DNA from: CAZXDS01 sp964639525
GTDB lineage: Bacteria; Bacteroidota; Ignavibacteria; Ignavibacteriales; Melioribacteraceae
Length of the DNA: 14,527 bases
Direction: 5' to 3'
NCBI GenBank assembly: GCA_964639525.1
Contig: CAZXDS010000077.1
Location: forward strand, 1 to 14,527
The notes beneath the pieces are model-generated. The model was not told the DNA's origin, did no database searches, and saw nothing but the letters and a program-made list of their open reading frames with translations. The position numbers were made by a program, and so were the translations under genes. Below are positions 1-6,454 of the stretch, in pieces (the first letter of the stretch is position 1; every line of letters starts with the position of its first letter).

Positions 1-579
1 TTGTTCTACAACAACAATTTAATATTGAAAACTGTATTATTTGACTCTGAATCGCAGATTCACAGCGATATTGTTACAACTGTTGATAAAAGTGGATACG
101 CCGGCGAAAGCGATGCGTTGATAACAAATGTTAAAAATCTCGGGCTTGCAATTTCAAGTGCGGATTGTACGGCAATATTTATTTATGATAAAAAGGAAAA
201 TGTAATTGCCGGAGTTCACTCAGGTTGGCGAGGGACTGTAAAAAAGATACTTGTCAAAACATTAAATATTTTAGGCGAAGAATTTAATTGCAAACCTGAA
301 AATATTATGGTTTATTTGTCTCCTTCAATTTCTCAAAAGAATTATGAAGTTGGGGCAGAAGTTGCCGAATTATTCGATACTAAATATTATAAAGTTAGAG
401 AGGACAAATTTTTGCTTGACGTTTCGCAAGCAAATTACGATATGCTTATGAAGTTTGGTGTTTCCAAAAAAAATATTGAAAAATCTACATTGTGCAGTTA
501 TGACAAGAAGTTTTTACAATCGTTCAGACGTGAAGGTAAAAAATCAGGGCGTGCATTTGGCGTTATCGCTATGAAATAA
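1..579 (+). CDS. pgeF: Peptidoglycan editing factor PgeF (YfiH/laccase-domain family), 5' end cut by the window
   Basis: This family (DUF152, once annotated as polyphenol oxidase/laccase) is a zinc-dependent cytoplasmic enzyme. In E. coli it removes misincorporated amino acids such as L-Ser from UDP-MurNAc peptide precursors; older work reported purine-nucleoside activity for relatives. The three expected metal/catalytic ligands are present: His21 in QIHS (QVHG in most members), Cys56 in SSADC and His73 in AGVHSGWRGT. The family ending also shows, as CSYD then FRREG and SGRAFGVI. Only 192 codons are visible against the usual 240-270, and the reading frame is open to base 1. The TTG at base 1 is therefore probably not the real start, and some 50 residues lie upstream. 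The stop is 18 bases before the transporter gene, so the two are probably co-transcribed. Family call is firm; the substrate is inferred from E. coli. Confidence 0.9.
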   Translation: MFYNNNLILKTVLFDSESQIHSDIVTTVDKSGYAGESDALITNVKNLGLAISSADCTAIFIYDKKENVIAGVHSGWRGTVKKILVKTLNILGEEFNCKPENIMVYLSPSISQKNYEVGAEVAELFDTKYYKVREDKFLLDVSQANYDMLMKFGVSKKNIEKSTLCSYDKKFLQSFRREGKKSGRAFGVIAMK

Positions 580-597
580 AAAAATAACTATCAGATT

Positions 598-1518
598 ATG
601 AATAAAGAAAATATCAAAATAATTCTTGGTTACACACTCATCTCTATATTGTGGGGAACGACTTGGTATGCAATTCGTATAGGATTGAACTCACTTACGC
701 CAATATTTGCAGCAGGTTTACGTTTTACCACAGCTTCTATTTTTATTTTTGCCATAATGAAATATTCCGGTGCACGTTTACAAACAGATAGACTTTCAAT
801 TATTTTATATATTTCAATGGGATTTTTCTCGTTTGTTATTCCGTTTGGTCTTGTTTATTGGGGCGAACAATATGTTAGTTCCGGGCTTACTTCTGTTTTG
901 TTCGGAGTCTTTCCATTTTTTGTAATCATCTTTTCAAGATTTGCTTTTCCAAATGAGAAAATAGGAATGTTCAAATTGCTTGGTGTTTTGTTGGCTTTCG
1001 GTGGTATTGTAGTAATATTTTCCGATTCAATTTCCTTTACAAAAAGTGATTTAATTATAGGAATGATTGCAGTTGTTTGCAGTGCCGCTTTGCAGGGAGC
1101 CATTGCTGTTGTAATAAAAAAGTGGGGAAATCATCTTCATTCACTTTCGATGAATTTTATTCCTTTACTAATTGCCGGAATTACAATGCTTCTTTTCGGT
1201 CTGCTTTTTGAGGATAGAACGAAATGGGATTTCAACACTTCCGCAATACTGTCTGTTGTTTATCTTGCTTTGTTTGGAACTGTATTTACATTCACAACTT
1301 ACTACTGGTTAATGAAAAGAATTGACGTTGTTATTTTATCGCTGTCATCTTTTATTACGCCGATTATTGCTCTGATTGTAGGCGGTTTGCTGCTTAGTGA
1401 ACGTTTGTCTTTTCTGAATTTTATTGGCAGTGTTCTTGTGCTTGTAGGAATATTATTTGCTAATTTGCGAGGTCTCATTAAATATTTTAGTAAAAAGAAA
1501 AAAGTGGAAACGGTTTGA
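598..1518 (+). CDS. DMT-superfamily transporter with two EamA domains
   Basis: An inner-membrane carrier of the drug/metabolite transporter superfamily. The 306 residues hold about ten hydrophobic helices (roughly 8-28, 34-54, 68-88, 92-113, 122-141, 150-172, 182-204, 216-238, 243-267, 270-292), arranged as two EamA repeats. Family signatures include the N-terminal ISILWGTTWYAIRIGL, the YWGEQYVSSGLTSVL stretch ending repeat one, and ITPIIALIVGGLLLSERLS ending repeat two. The C-terminus is a basic KKKK tail, expected to be cytoplasmic. Length is normal. No Shine-Dalgarno is evident before the ATG. The gene overlaps folB by four bases (TTGA), which suggests translational coupling. The substrate cannot be read from sequence; members export amino acids, metabolites or drugs. 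Placement between pgeF and folB is not enough to assign a pteridine or folate substrate. Confidence 0.9.
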   Translation: MNKENIKIILGYTLISILWGTTWYAIRIGLNSLTPIFAAGLRFTTASIFIFAIMKYSGARLQTDRLSIILYISMGFFSFVIPFGLVYWGEQYVSSGLTSVLFGVFPFFVIIFSRFAFPNEKIGMFKLLGVLLAFGGIVVIFSDSISFTKSDLIIGMIAVVCSAALQGAIAVVIKKWGNHLHSLSMNFIPLLIAGITMLLFGLLFEDRTKWDFNTSAILSVVYLALFGTVFTFTTYYWLMKRIDVVILSLSSFITPIIALIVGGLLLSERLSFLNFIGSVLVLVGILFANLRGLIKYFSKKKKVETV

Positions 1519-1880
1519 GTATTGTAAGAATAAAAAATGCTGCATTTTATGCATACCACGGTGCATTAAAAGAAGAGCAAAGCATCGGCGGTAAATTTGA
1601 AGCCGATGTGGAAATGCATTTTAATTTTTCCGATGCTGCAAAACACGACAACCTTAAATTAACAGTAAATTATGTCGATGTTTATAAAATAATTAATGAA
1701 TTGGTTCATCGAAAAAGATTTAATTTAATTGAAACTCTTGCAACTGAAATTGCCGATAAGCTTTTATTTGAAATTCCTTTAATTGAAAAAATCACGGTAC
1801 GCATTCGCAAAAATAGTGTGCCTATTGGCGGACTTATTGATAATGTAGAAGCAGAAGTAACAAAGAAAAATGAAAAATAA
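1515..1880 (+). CDS. folB: Dihydroneopterin aldolase FolB
   Basis: Cytoplasmic enzyme of tetrahydrofolate synthesis that cleaves 7,8-dihydroneopterin to 6-hydroxymethyl-7,8-dihydropterin and glycolaldehyde. The 121-residue length is typical. Visible signatures are FYAYHGALKEEQSIGGKF at residues 11-28 (active-site Tyr and Glu region), NYVDVY at 52-57, NLIETLA at 70-76 with the pterin-binding Glu73, and VRIRKNSVPIGG at 95-106 with Lys99 at the position of the catalytic lysine. The start is a TTG whose bases overlap the TGA of the transporter gene, and translation in this frame matches the family from residue 3. The 3' end overlaps folK by 11 bases. The product feeds directly into FolK, encoded next. 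Confidence 0.95.
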   Translation: MSIVRIKNAAFYAYHGALKEEQSIGGKFEADVEMHFNFSDAAKHDNLKLTVNYVDVYKIINELVHRKRFNLIETLATEIADKLLFEIPLIEKITVRIRKNSVPIGGLIDNVEAEVTKKNEK

Positions 1881-2373
1881 AGTTTATCTAGGGCTTGGTT
1901 CAAACAAAGGGAATAAACTAAATTTTATTATTCAAACTGTTGAGTTGCTTAATCAAGATTTGAAGTGTTCAATTATAAAATATTCATCAATTTATGAAAC
2001 ATTGCCTTTTGGCGTGGAGGAACAGGCAAATTATTTGAATGCAGCTATTGAAGTAAATACATCAATGAATTTGCAAGAGTTTCACAAATTTATAAAAAAC
2101 ACCGAATTGGAAATCGGTAGAACCGAAAGTTTCCGTTGGGGACCTCGAGAAATAGATATTGATATTTTATTATTTAATGAAATACTGTTTGAAAGTGAAA
2201 AATTAATTGTGCCTCATAAAGATTTAATTAATAGAGATTTTGCGCTAAAACCACTCCACGAAATAAAAGGTGATTTCCTTTTGCCGGGAACCGATACGTT
2301 TATAACAAATGATTATTTAATTAATTTGAAAAATCATATTGTTGGTGTTAAACGAGTAAAATTATTAAATTAG
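1870..2373 (+). CDS. folK: 6-hydroxymethyl-7,8-dihydropterin pyrophosphokinase FolK (HPPK)
   Basis: Transfers pyrophosphate from ATP to 6-hydroxymethyl-7,8-dihydropterin, giving the substrate for dihydropteroate synthase (FolP). In 167 residues it shows YLGLGSNKGNK at 6-16, the ATP-side arginines Arg84, Arg89 and Arg93, and GPREIDIDILLF at 91-102. Asp96 and Asp98 correspond to the two Mg2+-binding aspartates of the E. coli enzyme (Asp95, Asp97). The pterin-side ending VPHKDLINRDFALKPLHEI is also present. Length is normal for a single-domain HPPK. The ATG lies inside the end of folB (11-base overlap), so the two successive steps are probably co-translated. No folP follows; the next gene is a deoxynucleoside kinase about 100 bases on. 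Confidence 0.96.
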   Translation: MKNKVYLGLGSNKGNKLNFIIQTVELLNQDLKCSIIKYSSIYETLPFGVEEQANYLNAAIEVNTSMNLQEFHKFIKNTELEIGRTESFRWGPREIDIDILLFNEILFESEKLIVPHKDLINRDFALKPLHEIKGDFLLPGTDTFITNDYLINLKNHIVGVKRVKLLN

Positions 2374-2374
2374 T

Positions 2375-2403
2375 TTATTAAATGTAGAGTATTTACATAT
2401 AAT
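2375..2403 (+). promoter_or_regulatory. Possible sigma-70 promoter for the deoxynucleoside kinase operon
   Basis: A perfect TATAAT lies at 2398-2403 in the 101-base gap after folK. Seventeen bases upstream sits only a poor -35 match (TTATTA, 2375-2380, three of six). In DNA this AT-rich such a match can arise by chance. Transcription from here would leave a leader of about 65 bases. The gap suggests the kinase group may have its own promoter, but read-through from folK is equally possible because no terminator is visible. Confidence 0.3.
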
Positions 2404-2474
2404 GATGAATTTATTAAAAATATTGTCATCACAGCGAATCCGGTAAAAGGATAAAATTAAAAGTATAACATAAT

Positions 2475-3113
2475 TTGAAAGAAATAAATTACATAGCGAT
2501 TGAAGGAGTTATCGGGGCGGGCAAATCATCACTCGCGAAAAAACTTGCTGAAAAACTCGATTCGCAATATATTTTTGAGGAATTTGAAAAAAATCCTTTT
2601 TTGGAAAAATTTTACGGCGATAGAAAAAGATTTGCGTTTCAAACGCAGATGTTTTTTTTAATTAACCGGTATGAACAACAAAAGAGATTAAACCAAGGTG
2701 ATTTATTTACTGATTATATCGTATCAGATTATTTTTTTGAAAAAGATAAAATATTTGCATATTTAAATCTAAATGGAGAAGAATTAAAACTTTACGAAAA
2801 TATCTTCCCTTTGCTCGCACGAGACTTGCCTAAACCTGATCTGGTAGTGTATTTGCAGTCAAGTATCGATAGGCTGATGATGAACATTAAAAGACGAGGG
2901 CGTAAAATTGAGCGCAATTTATCAAGAAGTTATATCTCCGAATTGAGTGAAGCGTACAACGATTTTTTCTTCAAATATAACAACACTCCATTGTTAATTG
3001 TAAATACTACTGAAATTGATTTTGTGAAAAAACAAAAAGATTTTGACGAATTGTTTAACCAAATTTTTAGAAAGGATAGAGGATTCATTGAGTATTTTAC
3101 TCCTGGTTCTTAA
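2475..3113 (+). CDS. Deoxynucleoside kinase (dNK/dGK family)
   Basis: Phosphorylates deoxynucleosides to deoxynucleoside monophosphates with ATP in the salvage pathway, in the cytoplasm. The P-loop GVIGAGKSS is at residues 11-19. It is followed by family blocks: FEEFEKNPFLEKFY (substrate pocket and first helix), FQTQMFFLINRYEQQ, the SDYFFEKDKIFA block that takes the place of the DRS motif, PDLVVYLQSS, and the arginine-rich lid KRRGRKIERNL. The 212-residue length is normal. The TTG start is the only plausible one: an in-frame TAA lies three codons upstream at 2466-2468 and conservation begins at residue 4. No good Shine-Dalgarno is seen. The specificity (dG/dA versus broad) cannot be read from sequence. 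It follows folK, and the small membrane protein begins 9 bases after its stop. Confidence 0.9.
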   Translation: MKEINYIAIEGVIGAGKSSLAKKLAEKLDSQYIFEEFEKNPFLEKFYGDRKRFAFQTQMFFLINRYEQQKRLNQGDLFTDYIVSDYFFEKDKIFAYLNLNGEELKLYENIFPLLARDLPKPDLVVYLQSSIDRLMMNIKRRGRKIERNLSRSYISELSEAYNDFFFKYNNTPLLIVNTTEIDFVKKQKDFDELFNQIFRKDRGFIEYFTPGS

Positions 3114-3122
3114 GGTATTATT

Positions 3123-3344
3123 GTGTTAATAAAAGCTATTATATGGTTCTTTTTTTTCTATGTTGTTTTTAAAGTGTTTCGTTTTTATAAAAAAATTATG
3201 AAATCCTCTTTAAAAAATGATACTGATATTAAGTCTGAAGTACATGAATCAACCAAAATTGATAAAGCGGATATAATTGATGCCGAATTTGAAGACTTAC
3301 CGCCGAGTGAAAACGTAAAAGAAAATTCATCTGAAAATTCGTAA
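3123..3344 (+). CDS. Small single-helix membrane protein with an acidic cytoplasmic tail, function unknown
   Basis: A 73-residue protein I cannot assign. Residues 3-20 form one strongly hydrophobic, Phe-rich helix (IIWFFFFYVVFKVF). A basic stretch (RFYKKIMK) and then an acidic, Ser/Glu-rich, probably disordered tail follow. By the positive-inside rule the tail should be cytoplasmic. Near the end is KADIIDAEFEDLP; a similar D-x-x-D-A-x-[FY]-E-[ED] tail motif occurs in small proteins of Bacteroidota and relatives, DUF4834-like, which I recall rather than can verify. The GTG start is supported by an AAGG (3112-3115) seven bases upstream. It ends one base into the GT9 gene (TAATG), so the three genes 2475-4423 probably form one transcript. 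Such tight packing argues that it is a real gene despite its size. Confidence 0.72.
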   Translation: MLIKAIIWFFFFYVVFKVFRFYKKIMKSSLKNDTDIKSEVHESTKIDKADIIDAEFEDLPPSENVKENSSENS

Positions 3345-4423
3345 TGTCTTCCACTACAATTATTGATAAACTGCTTAGATTTTATTTTTCTAAACAGAGA
3401 AATCGAAAGACTACGCATTCATTAAATGATATTGGAAGAATTTTAATTATTCGTCAGCACAATCAGTTTGGTGATTTACTCGCAAGTATAGCCTTATTCC
3501 GTGCAATTAAAGAAGCCTATCCGCATTCTTCCATTTCTGTAATCGTAAGCCCCGAAAATTATTATGCATTAAGCAAAAACCAATTTGTGGATAGATTATT
3601 TATATTTGACAAAGGTAAAATAATTAATCCGGATTATGTTTTTAACTTTTCAAAATATTTAAAATATAATTATGATCTTTGCATTGTTCCGGTAACTGTT
3701 TCCATTTCTAAAACAAGCTGTATTCTTGCAGGATTATCGGATGCGAAATTAAAAATTGGTCCGGCTGAGTTAGAGGGGAAAGAAAATAATTATTCTTATA
3801 TATTTAATAAAACCGTGAATATGAATTGGAGTGATATGCCTGAAAGGAATGTAGCGGATTTTGGGCAAGACATTTTGAAGCCGCTTGGAATAAGAACAGA
3901 TAATCTTAAATCTGAAATCTCTTATGATAAATCTGACTTGGAAGTTGCTGATAAATTTCTAAATTTATATGATGGAATTGGAGATGGACAACTAATTATT
4001 GGTTTGCATGTTGGGGCAGGTAAAATCCCAAACAGATGGGGAAGTGAACAATTTGCTGAGTTGATTAATGATATTTCTGAAAAGTGGAACGCATCATTTT
4101 ATTTAACCGGAACTGATTCCGATAAGCAAAGCGTAACGGAAGTGCTTGAAAAAATAGATATTTCGCCGAAATTGTTTATGAATAAAACAGTACCGGAAGT
4201 TGCAGCTTTAATTTCAAAATCGAACTTGTTTATTACAAATGATACGGGAATTATGCACGTTGCCGGAGCGGTAGATACTCCGCAAATATCAATTTTTGGT
4301 CCTACAAATCCAAATAATTGGGCACCGGTTGGTGGAAATAAATATTGGCTTAAAAAGGGAAATTATATTGATTCTGTTTCGGTAAAAGATGTGCTTGAAT
4401 TAGCCGAAAGAATATTAGGATAA
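3344..4423 (+). CDS. Glycosyltransferase family 9 protein (heptosyltransferase-like)
   Basis: GT9 enzymes transfer heptose or related sugars from nucleotide-activated donors during lipopolysaccharide core or other envelope glycan synthesis, on the cytoplasmic face of the inner membrane. The 359 residues show the two-Rossmann GT-B layout. The N-terminal block ILIIRQHNQFGDLLASIALFR has Asp44 at the place of the catalytic Asp in WaaC-type enzymes. The C-terminal domain has IGLHVGAG then RWGSEQFAELI, a YLTGTDSD donor-side turn, and TNDTGIMHVAG at 298-308 followed by IFGPTNPNNWAPVG. The ATG shares one base with the preceding stop. No other LPS genes flank it, so the acceptor sugar is unknown and no waa symbol is given. 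Confidence 0.9.
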   Translation: MSSTTIIDKLLRFYFSKQRNRKTTHSLNDIGRILIIRQHNQFGDLLASIALFRAIKEAYPHSSISVIVSPENYYALSKNQFVDRLFIFDKGKIINPDYVFNFSKYLKYNYDLCIVPVTVSISKTSCILAGLSDAKLKIGPAELEGKENNYSYIFNKTVNMNWSDMPERNVADFGQDILKPLGIRTDNLKSEISYDKSDLEVADKFLNLYDGIGDGQLIIGLHVGAGKIPNRWGSEQFAELINDISEKWNASFYLTGTDSDKQSVTEVLEKIDISPKLFMNKTVPEVAALISKSNLFITNDTGIMHVAGAVDTPQISIFGPTNPNNWAPVGGNKYWLKKGNYIDSVSVKDVLELAERILG

Positions 4424-4536
4424 ATTACTCTAAAATAACATCTGTCAAATTGGTACAACTAATCGTGAACTGACTATTGTACGATAATAGAATTATTTTA
4501 TGCATGAACACAAGATGTACAATCATCAAATAATAT

Positions 4537-6075
4537 ATGAAAAATTTTGCAGCTATAGATATTGGCACAAACTCATTTCATTTAATTGTGGTTAAAATTA
4601 AATCGAATGGGAATTTTGATGTTATCGATCAAACCAAAGAAGTAGTGCGTTTGGGTGAGGGAAGCAGTGGCGATATTAAGCATCTATCTGCACAGGCTGT
4701 GGAAAGAGGAATAGCAACTCTAAAAACATTTAAAGAAATCGCAGATGTGCACAAAGCCGAAATCAGAGCAGTTGCTACAAGTGCTGTACGCGAGGCTAAA
4801 AACAGGAAAGAGTTTGTTAAACAAGTTAAAGAACAAACCGGCATTGACATTGAAATTGTAAACGGTTTTGAGGAAGCTCGTTTAATTTATCTTGGCGTAC
4901 TTAAAGCTGTACCTGCATTTGACAGTACAATATTAGCTTTTGATATCGGAGGCGGAAGCACAGAATTTGTAGTTGGACGAAAAGGTGAAATCAAATATTC
5001 AATGAGCTTGAAACTTGGCGCCGTAAGGCTTACACAAAAGTTCTTCGACAAAGATATAGCTGATGAAAACAAAGTTGAGCAGTGTAGGAAATGGGCAGAG
5101 GGCATTGTCTATCCGATTGTACAAGAAATTAATAAACATGAAATTCAAAGAGTTGTTGCTTCATCAGGAACGGCAATGGCAATCGGTTTGATGATTTACG
5201 CAAAGAATAATCCGAACAAACTGTTACCGAGAATATTGAACAATTATGAAATAACGGATAAACAATTATTAGAAGTTGAGAAACTAATCTTATCAAAACA
5301 AACTTTGAAAGAGCGAAAAGAAATTCCTGGACTTGAATCCAAAAGGGCAGAGATTATTTCAGCAGGTGTAATAATTCTTTCTTCAATAATAAAATTGACG
5401 AAAGTTAAATCTTTTGTACTTTCGGGAATGTCCTTGCGAGAAGGAATTGTTATTGATTCAATGCAGAAATTTTCTGACAAAGGGGAAGTCCCTGAACTTC
5501 AAAATATTCGTGAAGAAAGTGTAAGTCATCTTTCACAAAAGTGTAATTACGACCGTAATCATTGTAAACATTCTGCAATTTTGGCCTGTAAAATATTTGA
5601 TGATTTGCAATCACTTCATGGATTAAATTCCGAACATAGGGAATACTTGAAATATGCAGCAATGCTGCACGATATTGGTTATCACATTGCACATTCGCAA
5701 CATCATATCCACAGTTTGTACATTATTAAAAACAGTGAACTGTTGGGATTTAATGAACGAGAAATTAGCATTATTGCCAATGTTGCTCGCTATCACAGAA
5801 AAAGCCTTCCAAAAGAAACACACAAAGATTATGCTGACATGGACATCATTTCCAAAAATGTAATAAATTTACTTTCTGCAATTTTAAGAGTCGCCGATTC
5901 GTTGGATAGAACACACACACAAAGAATTTTCGATGTTGAAACATCAATTGAAGATGATGCAATTCGTATGAAGTTAAAAATAAAGAATGTTGTTCCTGAA
6001 ATTGAAATCTGGAGCTTAGAGAGAAGAAAATCACTTTTTGAAAAAGTGTTTGCCAAAAAGTTGATTGTAGAATAG
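4537..6075 (+). CDS. Exopolyphosphatase/GppA-family phosphatase with C-terminal HD domain
   Basis: Ppx/GppA proteins hydrolyse terminal phosphates of polyphosphate and/or convert pppGpp to ppGpp. The ASKHA-type ATPase fold fills residues 1-310: phosphate loop AIDIGTNSFHLIVV (6-19), RAVATSAVREAKNR (77-90), the general-base region NGFEEARLIYLGV with Glu113, the second phosphate loop AFDIGGGSTEFVVG (134-147), SSGTAMAIG (209-217), and the family ending SGMSLREGIV (296-305). An HD domain occupies about 340-465: His345, the HD pair His378-Asp379 in AAMLHDIG, and Asp454 in RVADSLDR. The 512-residue length equals that of E. coli Ppx. It sits alone between gaps of 113 and 379 bases. Whether it prefers polyphosphate or pppGpp cannot be decided from sequence, so ppx or gppA would be a guess. 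Confidence 0.92.
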   Translation: MKNFAAIDIGTNSFHLIVVKIKSNGNFDVIDQTKEVVRLGEGSSGDIKHLSAQAVERGIATLKTFKEIADVHKAEIRAVATSAVREAKNRKEFVKQVKEQTGIDIEIVNGFEEARLIYLGVLKAVPAFDSTILAFDIGGGSTEFVVGRKGEIKYSMSLKLGAVRLTQKFFDKDIADENKVEQCRKWAEGIVYPIVQEINKHEIQRVVASSGTAMAIGLMIYAKNNPNKLLPRILNNYEITDKQLLEVEKLILSKQTLKERKEIPGLESKRAEIISAGVIILSSIIKLTKVKSFVLSGMSLREGIVIDSMQKFSDKGEVPELQNIREESVSHLSQKCNYDRNHCKHSAILACKIFDDLQSLHGLNSEHREYLKYAAMLHDIGYHIAHSQHHIHSLYIIKNSELLGFNEREISIIANVARYHRKSLPKETHKDYADMDIISKNVINLLSAILRVADSLDRTHTQRIFDVETSIEDDAIRMKLKIKNVVPEIEIWSLERRKSLFEKVFAKKLIVE

Positions 6076-6181
6076 CGGAATTATTAAAAAAATAAGAATA
6101 GAGTATCAAATATTCAAATATATTTTAAGTCATATTAAACATTAACTTTTTTTTCTAATTTAACTTTATTCTGAAATTGTT

Positions 6182-6227
6182 GTAAAACAAACTTTCCTCG
6201 CAGAGTCCGATGGACAGTTTGTTTTGT
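6182..6227 (+). other. Long stem-loop in the asnS upstream region, candidate structured RNA
   Basis: AAAACAAACT (6184-6193) is perfectly complementary to AGTTTGTTTT (6216-6225), giving ten consecutive pairs that two outer G-U wobbles could extend. Inside, GTCC (6205-6208) pairs with GGAC (6212-6215) around a three-base loop. That helix stacks directly on the main stem and leaves an 11-base bulge on the 5' side only (6194-6204). Alternatively TCC/GGA and TCG/CGA pair across the same interior. CTCG in the bulge (6197-6200) is also complementary to CGAG at 6233-6236, so a pseudoknot is possible. The outer stem is AT-only while the interior is GC-richer than its surroundings, unlike a simple terminator. 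I do not recognise a known riboswitch class. Confidence 0.5.
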
Positions 6228-6286
6228 TACCACGAGCAGTAAAAGTTAAAAAACAGATAAATAATTATGAATTAATGCTGCCATAG

Positions 6287-6311
6287 AAACCGACTGGAGA
6301 GTCGGTTTTAT
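6287..6311 (+). terminator. Probable Rho-independent terminator or attenuator hairpin
   Basis: AAACCGACT (6287-6295) and AGTCGGTTT (6300-6308) form a perfect nine-pair stem closed by a GGAG tetraloop. The stem runs into TTTTA (6306-6310), so the U tract is short. On the opposite strand the tail is worse (TTT then CTA), so the + direction is preferred. It lies about 210 bases after the Ppx/GppA stop and 144 before the asnS ATG. It could end the Ppx/GppA transcript, end a small RNA that includes the 6184-6225 stem, or act as a conditional terminator in the asnS leader. Confidence 0.55.
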
Positions 6312-6454
6312 AAAACGTAAAAGGTTTTAGATTTTGTTTTAACGAATGGTGATTTGATAAAAATATTCTTACTCAACTCTTTCTTTTCTTTTGATATTAA
6401 TTTTCCTCTCTTTATTTTTCAACTTTAAATAATAATAATTTAGAGTAACAAATA

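Larger units (their letters stand above)
6076..6454 (+). other. 379-base non-coding region before asnS
   Basis: This is the longest gap in the window. The first ~100 bases are low-complexity AT sequence. From 6184 to about 6310 there are two stem-loops, listed separately. The last ~140 bases before asnS are AT-rich with a pyrimidine-rich stretch at about 6370-6422 and only a weak purine patch before the ATG. On + I see only trivial ORFs, such as ten codons from the ATG at 6211, which contain no Asn codon. No tRNA cloverleaf is visible. A T-box would need the conserved GGGTGG-ACCGCG-type motif, which is absent. The region may carry a leader or small RNA and the asnS promoter, but I cannot place a confident promoter. 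Confidence 0.6.

Noticed and set aside
4453..4482. Inverted GTACAA / TTGTAC half-sites 18 bases apart before the Ppx/GppA gene, with a similar TTGTACAA palindrome at 11694-11701.
   Set aside because: Six-base half-sites with no further symmetry are weak in AT-rich DNA, and no regulator gene is nearby to support an operator.
5654..5863. 69-codon + strand ORF inside the Ppx/GppA gene.
   Set aside because: It lies wholly within a well-conserved HD domain in another frame and has no domain or ribosome site of its own.
6137..6147. AAACATTAACT followed by a T run, shared with 11759-11769 just inside the tonB promoter.
   Set aside because: A single shared 11-mer among all intergenic pairs at this base composition is about what chance would give, and the two sites do not share -35 and -10 elements.
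6194..6204. On the minus strand this reads GAGGAAAGT, like the conserved 5' P4 segment of RNase P RNA.
   Set aside because: The match stops after about nine bases. No ACAGNRA-type partner or the other RNase P conserved blocks occur in the gap, which is also too small for the full RNA.
6211..6243. Ten-codon ORF beginning ATG GAC in the asnS leader, considered as an attenuation leader peptide.
   Set aside because: It has no Asn codon, no ribosome site, and lies inside the stem-loop; tiny ORFs like this are expected by chance.
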